A stretch of 64,000 nucleotides of DNA from the NCBI GenBank assembly GCA_001695595.3, contig MBPM02000083.1:266257-330256 (forward strand), written 5' to 3'. Of this stretch, positions 45,063 through 55,621 are shown piece after piece. Source of the stretch: Plasmopara viticola. Lineage: Eukaryota; Oomycota; Peronosporomycetes; Peronosporales; Peronosporaceae. The first letter of the stretch is position 1; the number at the start of each line of letters is the position of its first letter. The position numbers were made by a program, and so were the translations under genes. The notes beneath the pieces are model-generated. The model saw nothing but the letters and a program-made list of their open reading frames with translations, was not told the origin of the DNA and did no database searches.

Positions 45063-46392
45063 CCACGCATTTTTTCTCGAAGGAACTTTTTCATAGTGGG
45101 TGGATTTGACTAAAAATCATACATGTACCATCGGGTGATGGACTTTATTGACAGCGTTGCCTCTGACCTGAAGCTTTCTTGTAGCCCTGGCTGGTAAAGT
45201 GTTAGCCGAATATTCATCCAAGGCAAAAATGACTGGGATAGCGGTAAGAGTGCTATTTTAATTCTTTCTTGTTTCAGTGGCTCTCTTCCAGCAAGCTTTT
45301 GAAGGATTGCCGTCCATAGCACGGGCGCAGGCTTAGCCCCGGACTCATCCTTTGTCACAGGCATAGTAGTTGCAGGCGCAGCCTTTGATGCTAACATATT
45401 CGCTTATAACTTATGCAGCTTTAGCCGCAACAAAAACTTCGTGCAGAGGTTTATTAAGCTGCTTTTGGAAAATGTGATTTTTGGAAAGTCATATTTCCAC
45501 CTCCTGTGTCACCTTGTCATAAAAGGTAGCACATGTGTTCAATCTAACTCTCATGTGAGCGTGTCGAAAACTCAAGCACATCGCAAAGGCTTCGAGATGA
45601 ATAAAGCCAAATTTTTTGTTTTTCAGGCAAAATTTTGCACTGCTCGGACTACTTGCTGGCTTCTATGGCTCACAGAGACGGCTACAGTTGCAGTACTTGC
45701 AGCTGTCAGAGACTGGAGCGCGTAAGGAAAGTCGAGCTTTTAAATCATGGTCTGTGCCTAAGGCTCAGTAGCATAGGCTTGGAAAGTCCCTATTGCAGCG
45801 CCCGATGTAGGTGTATTTAATGAAAGTAAAAGTATCCATCGTTGGAGAGAAGAGAAGACAAGGTCTTCATTTTCAAAGGTAAGATAGCGATCGCCAGTAA
45901 GGCAGACTTGAGCGAGGATACTTAGGTACTGTGGTGTTTGCTTACTATCTCTTGAAAGTCTCGACTTAATTTTGGCCGCTCACCCGAAAGATTTCTTGGG
46001 GATGGTTTGTGTCCTGGAAACGTATGAAGAAATAGTCGGAAGCAGTTCTTTTGTAAAGTTTAAATTATACGAGCACTTTGGACTTGTGCCTGTAAGCAAG
46101 GAAGGCATGATTATTATGAACATGTTCTGAAAAGTGGGGACATCCATCGCTTGGGCGCCACTTACAGACAAGTCTAGGTGGCACTGTTCATTAGTGGTCA
46201 AAGGTAGACTCATCTCTCACTCAATCGAAAGAAGTTCAGGCCATTTTAATTCGATCTTTGAAAGTATACGGCCACAGGCATATTCTCTTCCCCGGGTGCC
46301 GTGAAGTGGCAGGTCAATGCGTATTACAAGTTAAAGCGTAGTGGTGTTGACCCGTATTCAGTCCCAATAGACGTAAGCAAAGCAGCATCTGG

Positions 46393-46990
46393 TGCTTTGG
46401 CTGCGGTAATATAGGCCACATCTACTGTGAAGGGACAGACGGAGTGAAGCAAAGGGACTCGAAGGGTCGCCGGTAAACGAGGCGTCCTCAGAATCAGAAA
46501 TATGCTTGTCACCACTGGGAAGAACTTTATTCTCATGATGGGTGTGTGCTTGATACATTTAGCCCCTGTACTAGTCTCAATAAGTTATAATTATCCCATA
46601 GTCAGCCCCGGCGGATGATCAATCTGCACGCCAAAGTACGAGAGTATAAAAACCCATTTTGTGGCTCGATAGACTTCGTCGCGCCACAGTTTGTTGCGCA
46701 CGGGCAAAGAGATATCATCAACCAAAAGTTTCTGACTAATACCTTAGAAAGAGTACCAGCAATAAGTCCTTAACGTTTGACTGTCTCTAAACGTTCTGCG
46801 TCTAAACAAGGCCTAGCTGTAAAATTAAGATGTTTTGGCAGCACAAATCCAGTTTGACTGGCTCTAGACGTTTTGGGGCTAAACTAGACCTGGCTAGTAT
46901 TTCGGCAGCATAGATTCATTTTTTGTCCTTGACGTGAGCCAGGATAGCTTGATTCTAGGACTGCCGTGGCTAGCCTTGAATGAATGGGCG
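46393..46990 (+). pseudogene. Decayed retrotransposon Gag-Pol fragment in R1
   Basis: 46393-46428 translates to Cys-Phe-Gly-Cys-Gly-Asn-Ile-Gly-His-Ile-Tyr-Cys, close to a CCHC zinc knuckle but with a shortened last spacing. About 530 bp further, 46928-46990 translates to a segment with Asp-Ser-Leu-Ile-Leu-Gly-Leu-Pro-Trp-Leu-Ala. This matches the C-terminal 'ILGxPWL' signature of Ty3/gypsy-type aspartic proteases. Between them are stops in all frames. The order knuckle then protease is that of an LTR retrotransposon. The matching relic in R2 is at about 60597-61194. Confidence 0.45.
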
Positions 46991-48669
46991 GTGCACTATT
47001 ATGTGTAACAGTCTTCCATATCTGCGCAACAAGGTTTTTGTGAGTCCCTGTTTTGCTCCCAGATCACCTGATAGAAACCCTAGGCACGTATAGGCTCAAA
47101 GTAAAAGTGAGAGGCATCAAAAGCACTGATATCTCAATCAAGATAGACGTGGCGATATCTTTCAATCTTTTTTATAACTTTTGCTAGCCCCGCTAGCTAC
47201 TGGTGACGCTAAAATGTGAGATTCTAGCTTCATAGGCAAGTGACTCAATGCCATTAACTGCGAATAACAAACTTCTGCAAACATGTAGCACAGGGTCGTA
47301 AGACACATTGAGAAACATTCTTCACAAGTGAACGACAAAGTATTACCAAAATTTCTTTGTTAGAATAGAATGAGAATGCACTGCAAGTTTATGTCTGATT
47401 GTCGTAAACAACTTTGTGGCTGGCAAAGAAATCTTCTTCTAAGGCTTAACTTGACATTTTTAGTCACGGCATGTGTACTACTACTGAAGCACTGCCAAAG
47501 GTATTGGATCTACAATGCCGTATAAAGGACGAAGCTTCTGAGCCTTGGCTGAGCTAAGAGCCTGATATACCTCAGAGATAGTGTGCCTGATGTTAAATAA
47601 AGCTTTTAAAGATTTTTGTACATCCTCTATTCTTAGATAGACGAAGCGCACGCTACCTTAATGTGAGACAAGTTTCCATGCAAAAACTTTTACAGGACTA
47701 CGCTAAATAGTTGATTGAAGCAAAAATTAGCGAGGAAAGTGATACGATTGCTTTCTCCTAAAACAAGCATAAGATCATACAAGAGAATGAATGCGAAAGC
47801 TTGCAGTTTTTTTCTTTGAAAAATATTGTTAGAAGTCAAAAGCCTACTACTCGAAAGATGTCTGATATTGCAAAAACGATGGAACATTAAATATGCTAGC
47901 GATTACATCTTTCACAATCGTAGAATGGCATGGGTTATCTATCATTCGCCATCAACCCCTTCAACACGATTTCGGCACATATATGGATTAACCTTATAGT
48001 CAATACGATTATTAGGACTTCAGGAAATTTTTGCAAAATCAATTGGCGGATTTTTTTCCGCGCTAGGCCTCGTTGATGAGATGAGAAGGGAAGGCCACAC
48101 GGCGGCTGCTTGTGCCCGTAGCTACCATCATAGACGCTGAGGAACTGAGCACCCATTAACGTGTCAGTGATCCGACTCTGGAGATTGATACAGATAAAAG
48201 TTACTATTTGATACTATTTTGGCAGCTCAAGATGCGCGCTGGTCGATCCGACTGCAAGCCTCATGTGTACATTTAAATTCTCAGCAACTCGAGCTGCCGG
48301 ATGCTGAATATAGGAACCGGCACTTTGATGTGCAGCTACTTAATTAAATGTGTTTGAAGGTGTCTATCTCTATCTCAAGGGCAAGAGTCACCCGATGAAG
48401 CCTAGGCCTGACAACCGGTGAAGACTTATGAAAAAGGCTAAAGCGCGCACACACGATCCTACAGGAGCTACTGCTTTTCACGAAGAAGGCAAAGGCCAAG
48501 GTCGAGGCGGCCTTTTTCGGTGCTCCTTGACCACCTAGATGAGCGGCAACTTCGTTGCGGATAAGAGAGGTATTCTCATTTGCCATATCAATTGGAATAG
48601 GTATTCTCTTCACATGACTCGCAAAGACATTGGAAAAGTTTGGTCTGACTCTATTAAGGTTGTTGCGAT

Positions 48670-49200
48670 CTAGAAGCAGAAGAAGTAGGCAGGTTGTATG
48701 TTAATCACAATCAATAGGCCGCACGTGTTAGTGCCCGTGGGTATCATTATACCGGGCGCTTGACTTCTAGGGGCTTGCGATGCCAAGTAATATCGTTTCG
48801 AAGCATCAAATGTGGTGCTACGAGTACGCGCATAGCCAGTGTAAGGTAGTGCTGGAGCAATTACCATTTCATCTGTAAAAAGGTTGATAGATGCCACGAT
48901 AGAAGTGCCATTGAAGAGCCCTCGCAGCTCGCGAAGCCACTGGGCGTACTGCTCAACACAACAGTTTGTATTGTCCGAGTGGTACTTAAACAAAATACTT
49001 TATCCTTCATCGTCAGACCCAATACCCAGCCCTCTCTCGAAAGTGTGACTTACGTCAGTACCTTGTGGATAGCAAACTACGTTGCCCCCCGCCCAATGCG
49101 CTTGCTAATGTAACCACTGAACCCACTCGAAAATTGTATTATATTTGACTTCGCCATTTTCGTCCCAGTCCGTCCAGTGTAAAAAAGCGTCTTGAATCAT
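48670..49200 (-). pseudogene. Broken minus-strand gene in R1
   Basis: Reading down from ATG 49200, a protein-like frame (Asp-Trp-Asp-Glu-Asn-Gly-Glu, then a Trp/Gly-rich part, then a 107-codon part from 48993) is interrupted by two in-frame stops. The same two stops occur in R2 (62857-63402). The last part contains GTNTCGLLIVI. No family was recognised. Confidence 0.4.
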
Positions 49201-49297
49201 TTTTTTCTTTGAAAACCATGCCTTTTATAATCAGAAAAGTTGCAGTCTTACATTAGTTTAATTGCCTCCGGGCAGCATCCCCAGGCGAATAAAATTA

Positions 49298-50836
49298 ATG
49301 AGACTCTATTTAATTCAGCTGACTCTAAATCGTTTTGCGGTAGGATTAAAGGCTGGTGTATGGAACATTTTAGATAAATTAGCGGTTGAAATCAACGGTA
49401 AAAGTGTCATTACCAGCAATGACTATAAAAATTATTGGAACAATTTACGTGCTCAAACTGAATGGTGTGATGATGATTTATTGAAGAACGGTGCAGACTG
49501 CTATCTTGCTCCAGATGATGTAGTTAGTCTAAATCTCCCACAAAGTAGTAGCAATCCTACCGCTTCAACACAAGGAGATGGTTTTGTGAACAATTCAGTT
49601 AATGCTGTCACAACTGTAGCTACTGGTTTAATTCCAGAAACAACTCCAGCTCTTAATAACGGACTAATCCAGCGTCTAATTTGGAATCCACAACAAATTG
49701 GTACCTCTGATGCCACTGGAGCAACAATTACAGCAACAAACCCTCTTGGTTGGCCGACAACGCGAAGTGGTGCAATTCTTTCTAAAATTCAACAACAAGG
49801 TACTGGTGGATACGTAGCTGGCGTTACTACCGCAGGAGGTGTTGCTGGTACGTGGTATTATATGCTAAAGCTTCGTTTAGTTGATCTCCATCCAATCTTT
49901 AAGGAATTGGATCTTGTTGCGAACCCTCAAATCAAATTAACGATGACGTTCAATACCGGCTTTGTTGATATCACAATTGCAACTGGTGATTTAATGAGCT
50001 TATCCTCTCTCTCCCTAAACGGTTGCTCGACGGTTCCAGTAATGGTATCAAGTGCGGCCCCAGGTAATCCAAATGCAGGGAAACTTACAACTGGCGGAGC
50101 TGGCTCACTTCGAGTAGCTTTCGGCGTTATGTCCAACAACATTACACAGATCTCTACTTCTGGTCAAATCTTCCCATTTACAACGACTCGTTTATATATC
50201 CCTTTCTACGATATCGCTAATCAAAGTCAAATTGTTGTTAAACCTGTTAAGAAAGTCAATTACCTCGATTGCTACGCACAGTATTTCAAATCAAAAGCAG
50301 GTACTGGTCAACAAAACTCTCAGCAAAACGCTCCGTTTAGCTTTCAATTATCTTCAAGCTTAAAGAATATCAAATACATTGCTCTGATTCCATATAGTGA
50401 AACAAGCAGTGGTCATTTCGTAAGCGCAACGAATATTGAACAATTCCAATCCCCATTTGACAGTGCTCCATGGACTTGTCAGCCAGGAGCAAGCATTCGC
50501 AATTTCCAAGTAATGGTTGGCAATGAAAATGTATTCAACAAAACGCATGATTACTCATTTGAATCGTTCCAAGACGAAGTCAAGAAGCTCGGAGCTATTA
50601 ATGGAGCGCTATCGCATGAGATTAGCAACGGATTATTTGATTCCTACAAATGGGATGTTGGTCAGCGTGTTCTAATTGCAGACTGCTCTCGATTAATGAA
50701 TCCAGATGTGCCTCAATCTATCCTTGTCTCCGGCACCAATACTTGCAGTCAAGGAATGAATTGTCTAATTCTCGTTGTTTACGGTCGATCTTTGTCTATT
50801 GATCGTTTAACCGGTGAAGTAATTGAATATGAGTAG
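49298..50836 (+). CDS. Major capsid protein, 5'-truncated (PLV type)
   Basis: The open frame runs to the stop at 50836. The first ATG in frame (49298) lies inside repeat R1; true viral sequence starts at about 49323. The native N-terminus is therefore lost and replaced by about eight repeat-derived codons. The protein is about 512 residues. It has beta-rich Gly/Thr/Ser/Asn-rich sequence throughout, an early block LDKLAVEINGKSV...DYKNYWNNL, a mid-protein YYMLKLRLVDLHPIF region, and a hydrophobic C-terminal strand LILVVYGRSLSID. This fits the double jelly-roll capsid proteins of Polinton-like viruses, which form the icosahedral shell. No internal stop or frameshift. Assignment rests on pattern and on the neighbouring ATPase and penton-like genes. 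Confidence 0.72.
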   Translation: MRLYLIQLTLNRFAVGLKAGVWNILDKLAVEINGKSVITSNDYKNYWNNLRAQTEWCDDDLLKNGADCYLAPDDVVSLNLPQSSSNPTASTQGDGFVNNSVNAVTTVATGLIPETTPALNNGLIQRLIWNPQQIGTSDATGATITATNPLGWPTTRSGAILSKIQQQGTGGYVAGVTTAGGVAGTWYYMLKLRLVDLHPIFKELDLVANPQIKLTMTFNTGFVDITIATGDLMSLSSLSLNGCSTVPVMVSSAAPGNPNAGKLTTGGAGSLRVAFGVMSNNITQISTSGQIFPFTTTRLYIPFYDIANQSQIVVKPVKKVNYLDCYAQYFKSKAGTGQQNSQQNAPFSFQLSSSLKNIKYIALIPYSETSSGHFVSATNIEQFQSPFDSAPWTCQPGASIRNFQVMVGNENVFNKTHDYSFESFQDEVKKLGAINGALSHEISNGLFDSYKWDVGQRVLIADCSRLMNPDVPQSILVSGTNTCSQGMNCLILVVYGRSLSIDRLTGEVIEYE

Positions 50837-51152
50837 ATTGGAGCGAGCTCCAGAATGGGCGCCCGTAGGGCCCCAGGGGACCTTCGGTCCTCCACCATTG
50901 ACTCGCGGAGTGAACTCCCTCGCCGTACGAACGAAGTTCGAAGGGTCTTTGCCCGCCGAACAAGTTCGCCTGGTTTTCAGACCAGTCAGGCTATTGGTGT
51001 CCGTCAGCCAGCAAAAAAAAAGCAATTTTTTTTGTTGACATCCGAACAAACCGCAATCGAAGATTGCTCGGCTACCTCCGGTAGCTACAGTTCGAAAGGT
51101 CTTTGACCGTCGAACAAGTTCGAGCGGTCGTCAGACCGGAATCTATTGAGCT
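50837..51152. terminator. Hairpin-rich gap between convergent viral genes
   Basis: A GC-rich 316-bp gap between the 3' ends of the capsid and fibre genes. Several short perfect stem-loops lie in a row: GGACC-TTC-GGTCC at 50878-50890, CTGGT-TTTCAG-ACCAG at 50970-50985, GCTACC-TCC-GGTAGC at 51071-51085 and CGGTC-GTCAG-ACCG at 51125-51138. The words GAAC(A)AAGTTCG and GTTCGAA recur four times. It probably acts as a bidirectional transcript-end region; this is inference. Confidence 0.55.
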
Positions 51153-53845
51153 TTACTCAAAATTATGCTTCAGCTCCATCTCAAGTTGCTTCAATTGACT
51201 GAGTAATTTTTTTATCATGCAGAAGTTTATCGCTGTAATTTTACTATAATCAATGTTCATCTGATATCCTTCTATGTCATCTTCATCCACTTTCTTCAAG
51301 TTTTCATTCGGTGTCATTGATAGTAAGTTTATGTATCCAGCTGCATACAATTCTTGACTGATGAAACCAATCTTTGGGATAGTTTCATCTGATCCTTTGT
51401 ATCGATATTCATAAATACTTAGATCATAGAATTTATCGCAATAAACAGTGTCTAATTGTTTAATAATGTCTTTGCAACGACGATCAGATGTACAGTAGAT
51501 TGAACTGCATTGAATTGGTCCACCAAATGTAGCTGCAACACTTACTGTTACTGGACCTAATTGAGATGTCGTATATGCTGTACTACTACCTTGTGCATAT
51601 AATTGTCCACCTACATTAAAAGTATTACTTACCGTTCCTGATACGCTTAACATAGCTGATGGAGAAGTAGTTCCAATTCCTAATCGACCATTTGTATCTA
51701 AAATCATCTTAGTTGAGTTATTGACTCCGAATCGCAAATCATTGTTAGTCAAATTGCCCATCCAAGTTGCATTAGTAGATGTTGTATTCGGTCCAGAGTT
51801 AATTTCAATACAAAAATCAATTGGCGATACATTATTTGATTGAAGGTCTAATACTTTCTGGTAGGAACCATCAACATAGTTTGCACTTCCAAAAGCAGTT
51901 ACTGCAGCAGCAGCTATAGCATTAACTGCTAATGCTCCAGTTGATAACATTCTACATGTTTCTGATACATTGTTTGTAGCAGATTGTGTTAAAAATACTA
52001 GGTCACCAGCAGCTGCAGCAGTACGTTGAGATAAAATTACACCATGAGGCATGCCATCTACATTACTATTTCTTAATGCAATCGCAGCTGAATTGTACTG
52101 TCCATTTGTATTTACTGTTGATAACATATTTAAGCCATAATTACTTGCATTAGTAGTGCCGGTAGGTTGGGTAGCATCTGATGATGTAAAATTAACTTTA
52201 CCAACATTCGTTAAATTTCTACTTGCATCTAATACTAATGCTTTTGAAGCTTCTGCTGTTCCTAGGCCCATAGTTAAATCTAAGTAGTTAAGCTCTGTTG
52301 CATTTGATGTAATTAATGTACCGCCAAGCTTTAATCCAACAGTAGCTGCATTATGATTTAAAATATCAATATTATTAACACTATCACATTGCAATCGTCT
52401 TGTATTGTTTGAATTTAAGAAGAAACTATGGTTTGTAAAAGAACCAATATCTTGAGCACCACCACTATTTTGAATGGTTAAGCGAAAGGTACTCGTTGAG
52501 GTTGTATTACTGATTGAAAGTGGAGTAGTGCCATTTGTAATTGTCAATGACGTAGGTAGCGTTAAATCTCCTGTAGATGTAATATTTGGTTGAGCTGCTG
52601 TTTGTAAAGTTCCTGCAATAGAAGTAGCGCTTAATGATGAGATACCAGAGACAGCGCCCGTTGAGCTAATTGTCATTCTTCCTGTATTACTTGTTTGAAA
52701 GACTAAATTGTTTGCTGTAGATGTTCCAAAATAAGCATCCCCATTGTTAAAATGAAACAGAGCACATGTTGAAGTCCCATTTATAGATCTAAACGATTGC
52801 CCATTAGCAGTTAAAGTAGCGGTTACTAATCCTGCCGTATTCAATGATGTTAAAGTTCCAATCGATGTAATATTTGGTTGTGCTGCTGTTTAAGTGTCCC
52901 AGTAATTGATGTAGCCGTAAGAGTCGCTAACGTTCCAATCGATGTGATATTTGGCTGAGCAGCTGTTTGAAGTGTTCCAGTAATTGATGTAGCCGTAAGA
53001 GTCGCTAAAGTTCCAATCGATGTAATATTGGGCTGAGCGGCTGTTTGAAGTGTTCCATATAAAGTTGAAGCGGATATATTAGTAGCTGTCAATGTGATAT
53101 TAACAGCTACATTTCCATTCGTGAATACTGACATTTGCACAGATCCATTATTTGATGCAAAAGTCAATGGATGATTTGAAAACGTTTAGAGACAACATTG
53201 AGTTCCATCGAACCACTGCTGATAAATAACTGTTCCATCAGTGATTTGATACAATGAGTTTGTTAATGCTGTCGATCCGATAATATCTAATTGTTTAGCT
53301 GGAGATGTGTTATTAATGTCTACGAAACCAGTGGATCCTATCGTTATTTTTCTATTTCCATTTGTTCTCAAATGAAACTTATTCGCTGTTGTACTGCCAA
53401 ATGTCTGATCTCATGATACAGAATCAACAGACAATGAGCACGTGCTACTCGACAGGGAGTTATTACAAGTTATAGGGGTAGATTCACTAATATTGAGTGT
53501 TGATGAAATTGTTCCCAGTGATGTAATGTTAGGCTGTGCAGCTGTTTGAAGAGTTCCTGTTAATTGTGATGCTGAGAGATTGTTAATGTTCGCGATGTCT
53601 CTGGTAGAGTCAACCGCAATCAATTTCCCAGCGGAAGCTGTTCCTGGTGTAATACCCGACAGCACACTCAAATCAATCATTGTTCCATTTTGATAGATAT
53701 TTCCAGTGATGTACAAATCCGAAGTGTAATTCACCCCATTTCTTTTGTTATATCGCAAATCGCCAATACTAATAGTCAAGTAATCCAATGAGCCGATATA
53801 GTCTGATGGATTGTATAAGGATGGAATATAATTAGGTGGTAGCAT
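51153..53845 (-). pseudogene. Virion fibre with C-terminal S74 autochaperone, broken
   Basis: One long minus-strand gene from ATG 53845 to the stop at 51153 (about 897 codons). It has three lesions: an in-frame stop at 53411-53413, an in-frame stop at 53186-53188, and a 1-nt deletion near 52891. The body is rich in Thr/Asn/Ser/Ile with repeated units containing TAAQPNITS-Gly-Thr, typical of trimeric beta-structured fibres. The last 120 residues carry Ser-Asp-Arg-Arg-Cys-Lys-Asp-Ile-Ile and then IGFISQEL, matching the peptidase S74 intramolecular chaperone that folds fibres and cleaves itself at the Ser. The likely role in the intact virus is host attachment. It shares a 50-bp divergent promoter with the ATPase. 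Confidence 0.82.
52860..53092 (-). repeat. Tandem repeats of 78 bp (26 codons) in the fibre gene
   Basis: Units begin at 52860, 52937 and 53015. The unit at 52937-53014 is 78 bp. The unit at 52860-52936 is 77 bp because one G is missing from the GTTTGAAG segment, and that loss is the frameshift of the gene. The third unit is partial. Each encodes the TLQTAAQPNITSIGTLATL-type repeat; diverged single copies occur elsewhere in the fibre (about 52570-52620 and 53510-53560). Confidence 0.85.
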
Positions 53846-53895
53846 TTTGTAAAACGATCCTTTATATAATATAACAGATAGATTTGTCATACAAG
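53846..53895. promoter_or_regulatory. Divergent promoter of fibre and ATPase genes
   Basis: Only 50 bp separate the fibre start (53845, minus) from the ATPase start (53896, plus). The gap is AT-rich and centred on TATATAATATA at 53863-53873, which can serve as a TATA-like element in either direction. Confidence 0.55.
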
Positions 53896-54563
53896 ATGAG
53901 TTCAATTCCTGATTTTGGTGGAATGCTCCCAAAGGAGTTTAAGAAGAAATCGTTCGGAGAAAATGAAAAGCTTGGTATTCAAAAGCTTTTTCGTTTAATA
54001 GTATTAGGTCCCAGCTTCTCTGGTAAATCAAATCTAGCTTTTCATATACTTAAAGAGTCTCCACACGTCTATAGTCACCTTCACGTCATAGCACGCAATC
54101 CTGACCAAGAGTTATACGATTACATCAAAGAAAAATTACAAGGTTTTGTAACTTTCTATGATCCGGATGCTCCTCCAAGTGTTGACGCCATCAAAGAGAT
54201 TCCAAATGCTTTACAGCTTGTTATTATTGATGATTATTCCAACGATAAGAAGCTTCAGAGAGATTTGTTTAGTCATTTCTTTACTCGAGGAAGACACAAA
54301 GGACTTTCAACAATCTTCATAGCTCATAGTTATTTTGCTACTGACAAGATGATTAGATTGAATTCTGAATACATCGCTATTTTAAAAGCAAATTCAAAAC
54401 GCGATCTACAGCTAATTTGAAAGACTTCAATCTACCTGGAGTAAGTGAAGATGATATCTGCAGGTATTACAAACAAGCAACATCTGAAAAGGGACAGATG
54501 TTGTTTATAGACTCTGTTAAGCAACAGATCCGGAAGAATTTTAAAGGTGAAGTTTTTAATTAA
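53896..54563 (+). pseudogene. FtsK/HerA-type (A32-like) DNA-packaging ATPase, frameshifted
   Basis: From ATG 53896 the frame is open to a stop at 54418-54420. A 1-nt deletion just before it puts the remaining 47 codons (to the stop at 54561-54563) into another frame. Total about 222 codons, usual for PLV/virophage ATPases. The Walker A Gly-Pro-Ser-Phe-Ser-Gly-Lys-Ser is at about residues 38-45. The Walker B LVIIDDYS is near residue 110-118. A Thr-Arg-Gly-Arg-His sensor-like segment and Ile-Phe-Ile-Ala-His-Ser follow. The enzyme pumps viral DNA into the capsid. The upstream in-frame TTG at 53884 is ignored. Confidence 0.85.
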
Positions 54564-54629
54564 TTTCTCTTATCGAATATAACCGTAAACAAAGTTTACT
54601 CGGCAACCTACAGATCGAATATTAGAACG

Positions 54630-55502
54630 ATGACGAGCACTATCATTTTTAATCGGAATAACATTGTTTCGAATGGCTTGAACAATACATTTAGATTTAA
54701 CTTTACTGGATCAAGCGTGAATTTCAAAAATCAAGAAATTGCCCTATCGAGCCTGCAGAATTACAACTCTCAATTCAACATTAATGGAAGTTTATACAGC
54801 AACAACACGTTCAGTGTATTAGTTCCAACAGCGGCGACTTATCAATCGGTTTCGATCACGCTTCCGAATGGGTACTATTCGTATGCAGATATATCAAACT
54901 ACATCGAGTCTCAGTTAGTTAGTATCGGTGCATATTTGATTGATTCTCAAGGTAATAACGTTGTGTATATCGCTATGAGAGAAAACGCAACGTACTATTC
55001 ATGCGAAATCACTTGCTTAGCAACACCAACTTCTGTTCCTAGTGGATATTCACGTCCATCGACTGGATTATACTCATTAACCGGAACTGGATTACCGACC
55101 GCTACTAATACTCCTCGAATCACTGTTTCAAACAACGGATTTTCCAATGTGATTGGATTCAGTCCAGCAACGTACCCATCAAGCATTCAAACAACAAATC
55201 AAGTATTTTTGAGCAATATCTCTCCACAAGTTAATCCCGTCAGCAGTTATTTAATTCGTTCTAATCTTATTAACAATCGGGTTAGCACACCACCTGATAT
55301 TCTGACTTCGTTTAGTCCTCAAGGGACATCAATTGGTCAGTTGATCTCAATTCAGCCACCTGAATATCAGTGGCTCTCGATTAACGATGGAGCATACAGC
55401 AACATTACTCTGAGCATCGTCGATCAAGACTTTAATAATGTTAAATTTGAAGACTCCAATTCATTGATAATGCTATTAATTCGTGATAGAAAGGCTCCAT
55501 AG
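54630..55502 (+). CDS. Minor capsid (penton-like) protein
   Basis: 290 residues, intact. Beta-rich, Asn/Ser/Thr-rich, no membrane segment. It starts with Ile-Ile-Phe-Asn-Arg-Asn-Asn-Ile and a Phe-Arg-Phe-Asn-Phe strand. It has ALSSLQNYNSQFNI and the YYSYADISNYIESQL segment seen in minor capsid proteins of Polinton-like viruses, and a C-terminal Glu-Tyr-Gln-Trp-Leu-Ser-Ile-Asn...Leu-Ile-Met-Leu-Leu-Ile-Arg block. The predicted single jelly-roll protein occupies capsid vertices. It follows the ATPase by 66 bp, the common order in these viruses. ATG 54630 is the first in frame. Confidence 0.7.
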   Translation: MTSTIIFNRNNIVSNGLNNTFRFNFTGSSVNFKNQEIALSSLQNYNSQFNINGSLYSNNTFSVLVPTAATYQSVSITLPNGYYSYADISNYIESQLVSIGAYLIDSQGNNVVYIAMRENATYYSCEITCLATPTSVPSGYSRPSTGLYSLTGTGLPTATNTPRITVSNNGFSNVIGFSPATYPSSIQTTNQVFLSNISPQVNPVSSYLIRSNLINNRVSTPPDILTSFSPQGTSIGQLISIQPPEYQWLSINDGAYSNITLSIVDQDFNNVKFEDSNSLIMLLIRDRKAP

Positions 55503-55621
55503 GAGCCCAAGTTATTTTCAATAACTAAAACAATAATTGTAATATTATATAGAGCTGAGCTTAGAGAAACTTGTTCGAAAAGGTCCGCGATTTTTCGAAC
55601 TTCGTTTTAATAGACTCGATA

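Larger units (their letters stand above)
42361..49322. repeat. Long direct repeat, copy 1 (R1, about 6.96 kb)
   Basis: Colinear and in direct orientation with 56626-63523. The left edge is shared from ACGCGGA at 42361/56626, and the right edge ends at CAGCTGA at 49322/63523. Beyond both edges the sequences differ. The left 3.3 kb is clearly diverged (many substitutions and indels). The right 3.7 kb from about 45.64 kb is nearly identical to copy 2. Content is decayed: a retroelement-like zinc knuckle and aspartic-protease trace, a minus-strand broken gene, and many short frames. It carries a private 60-bp tandem duplication. Confidence 0.97.
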
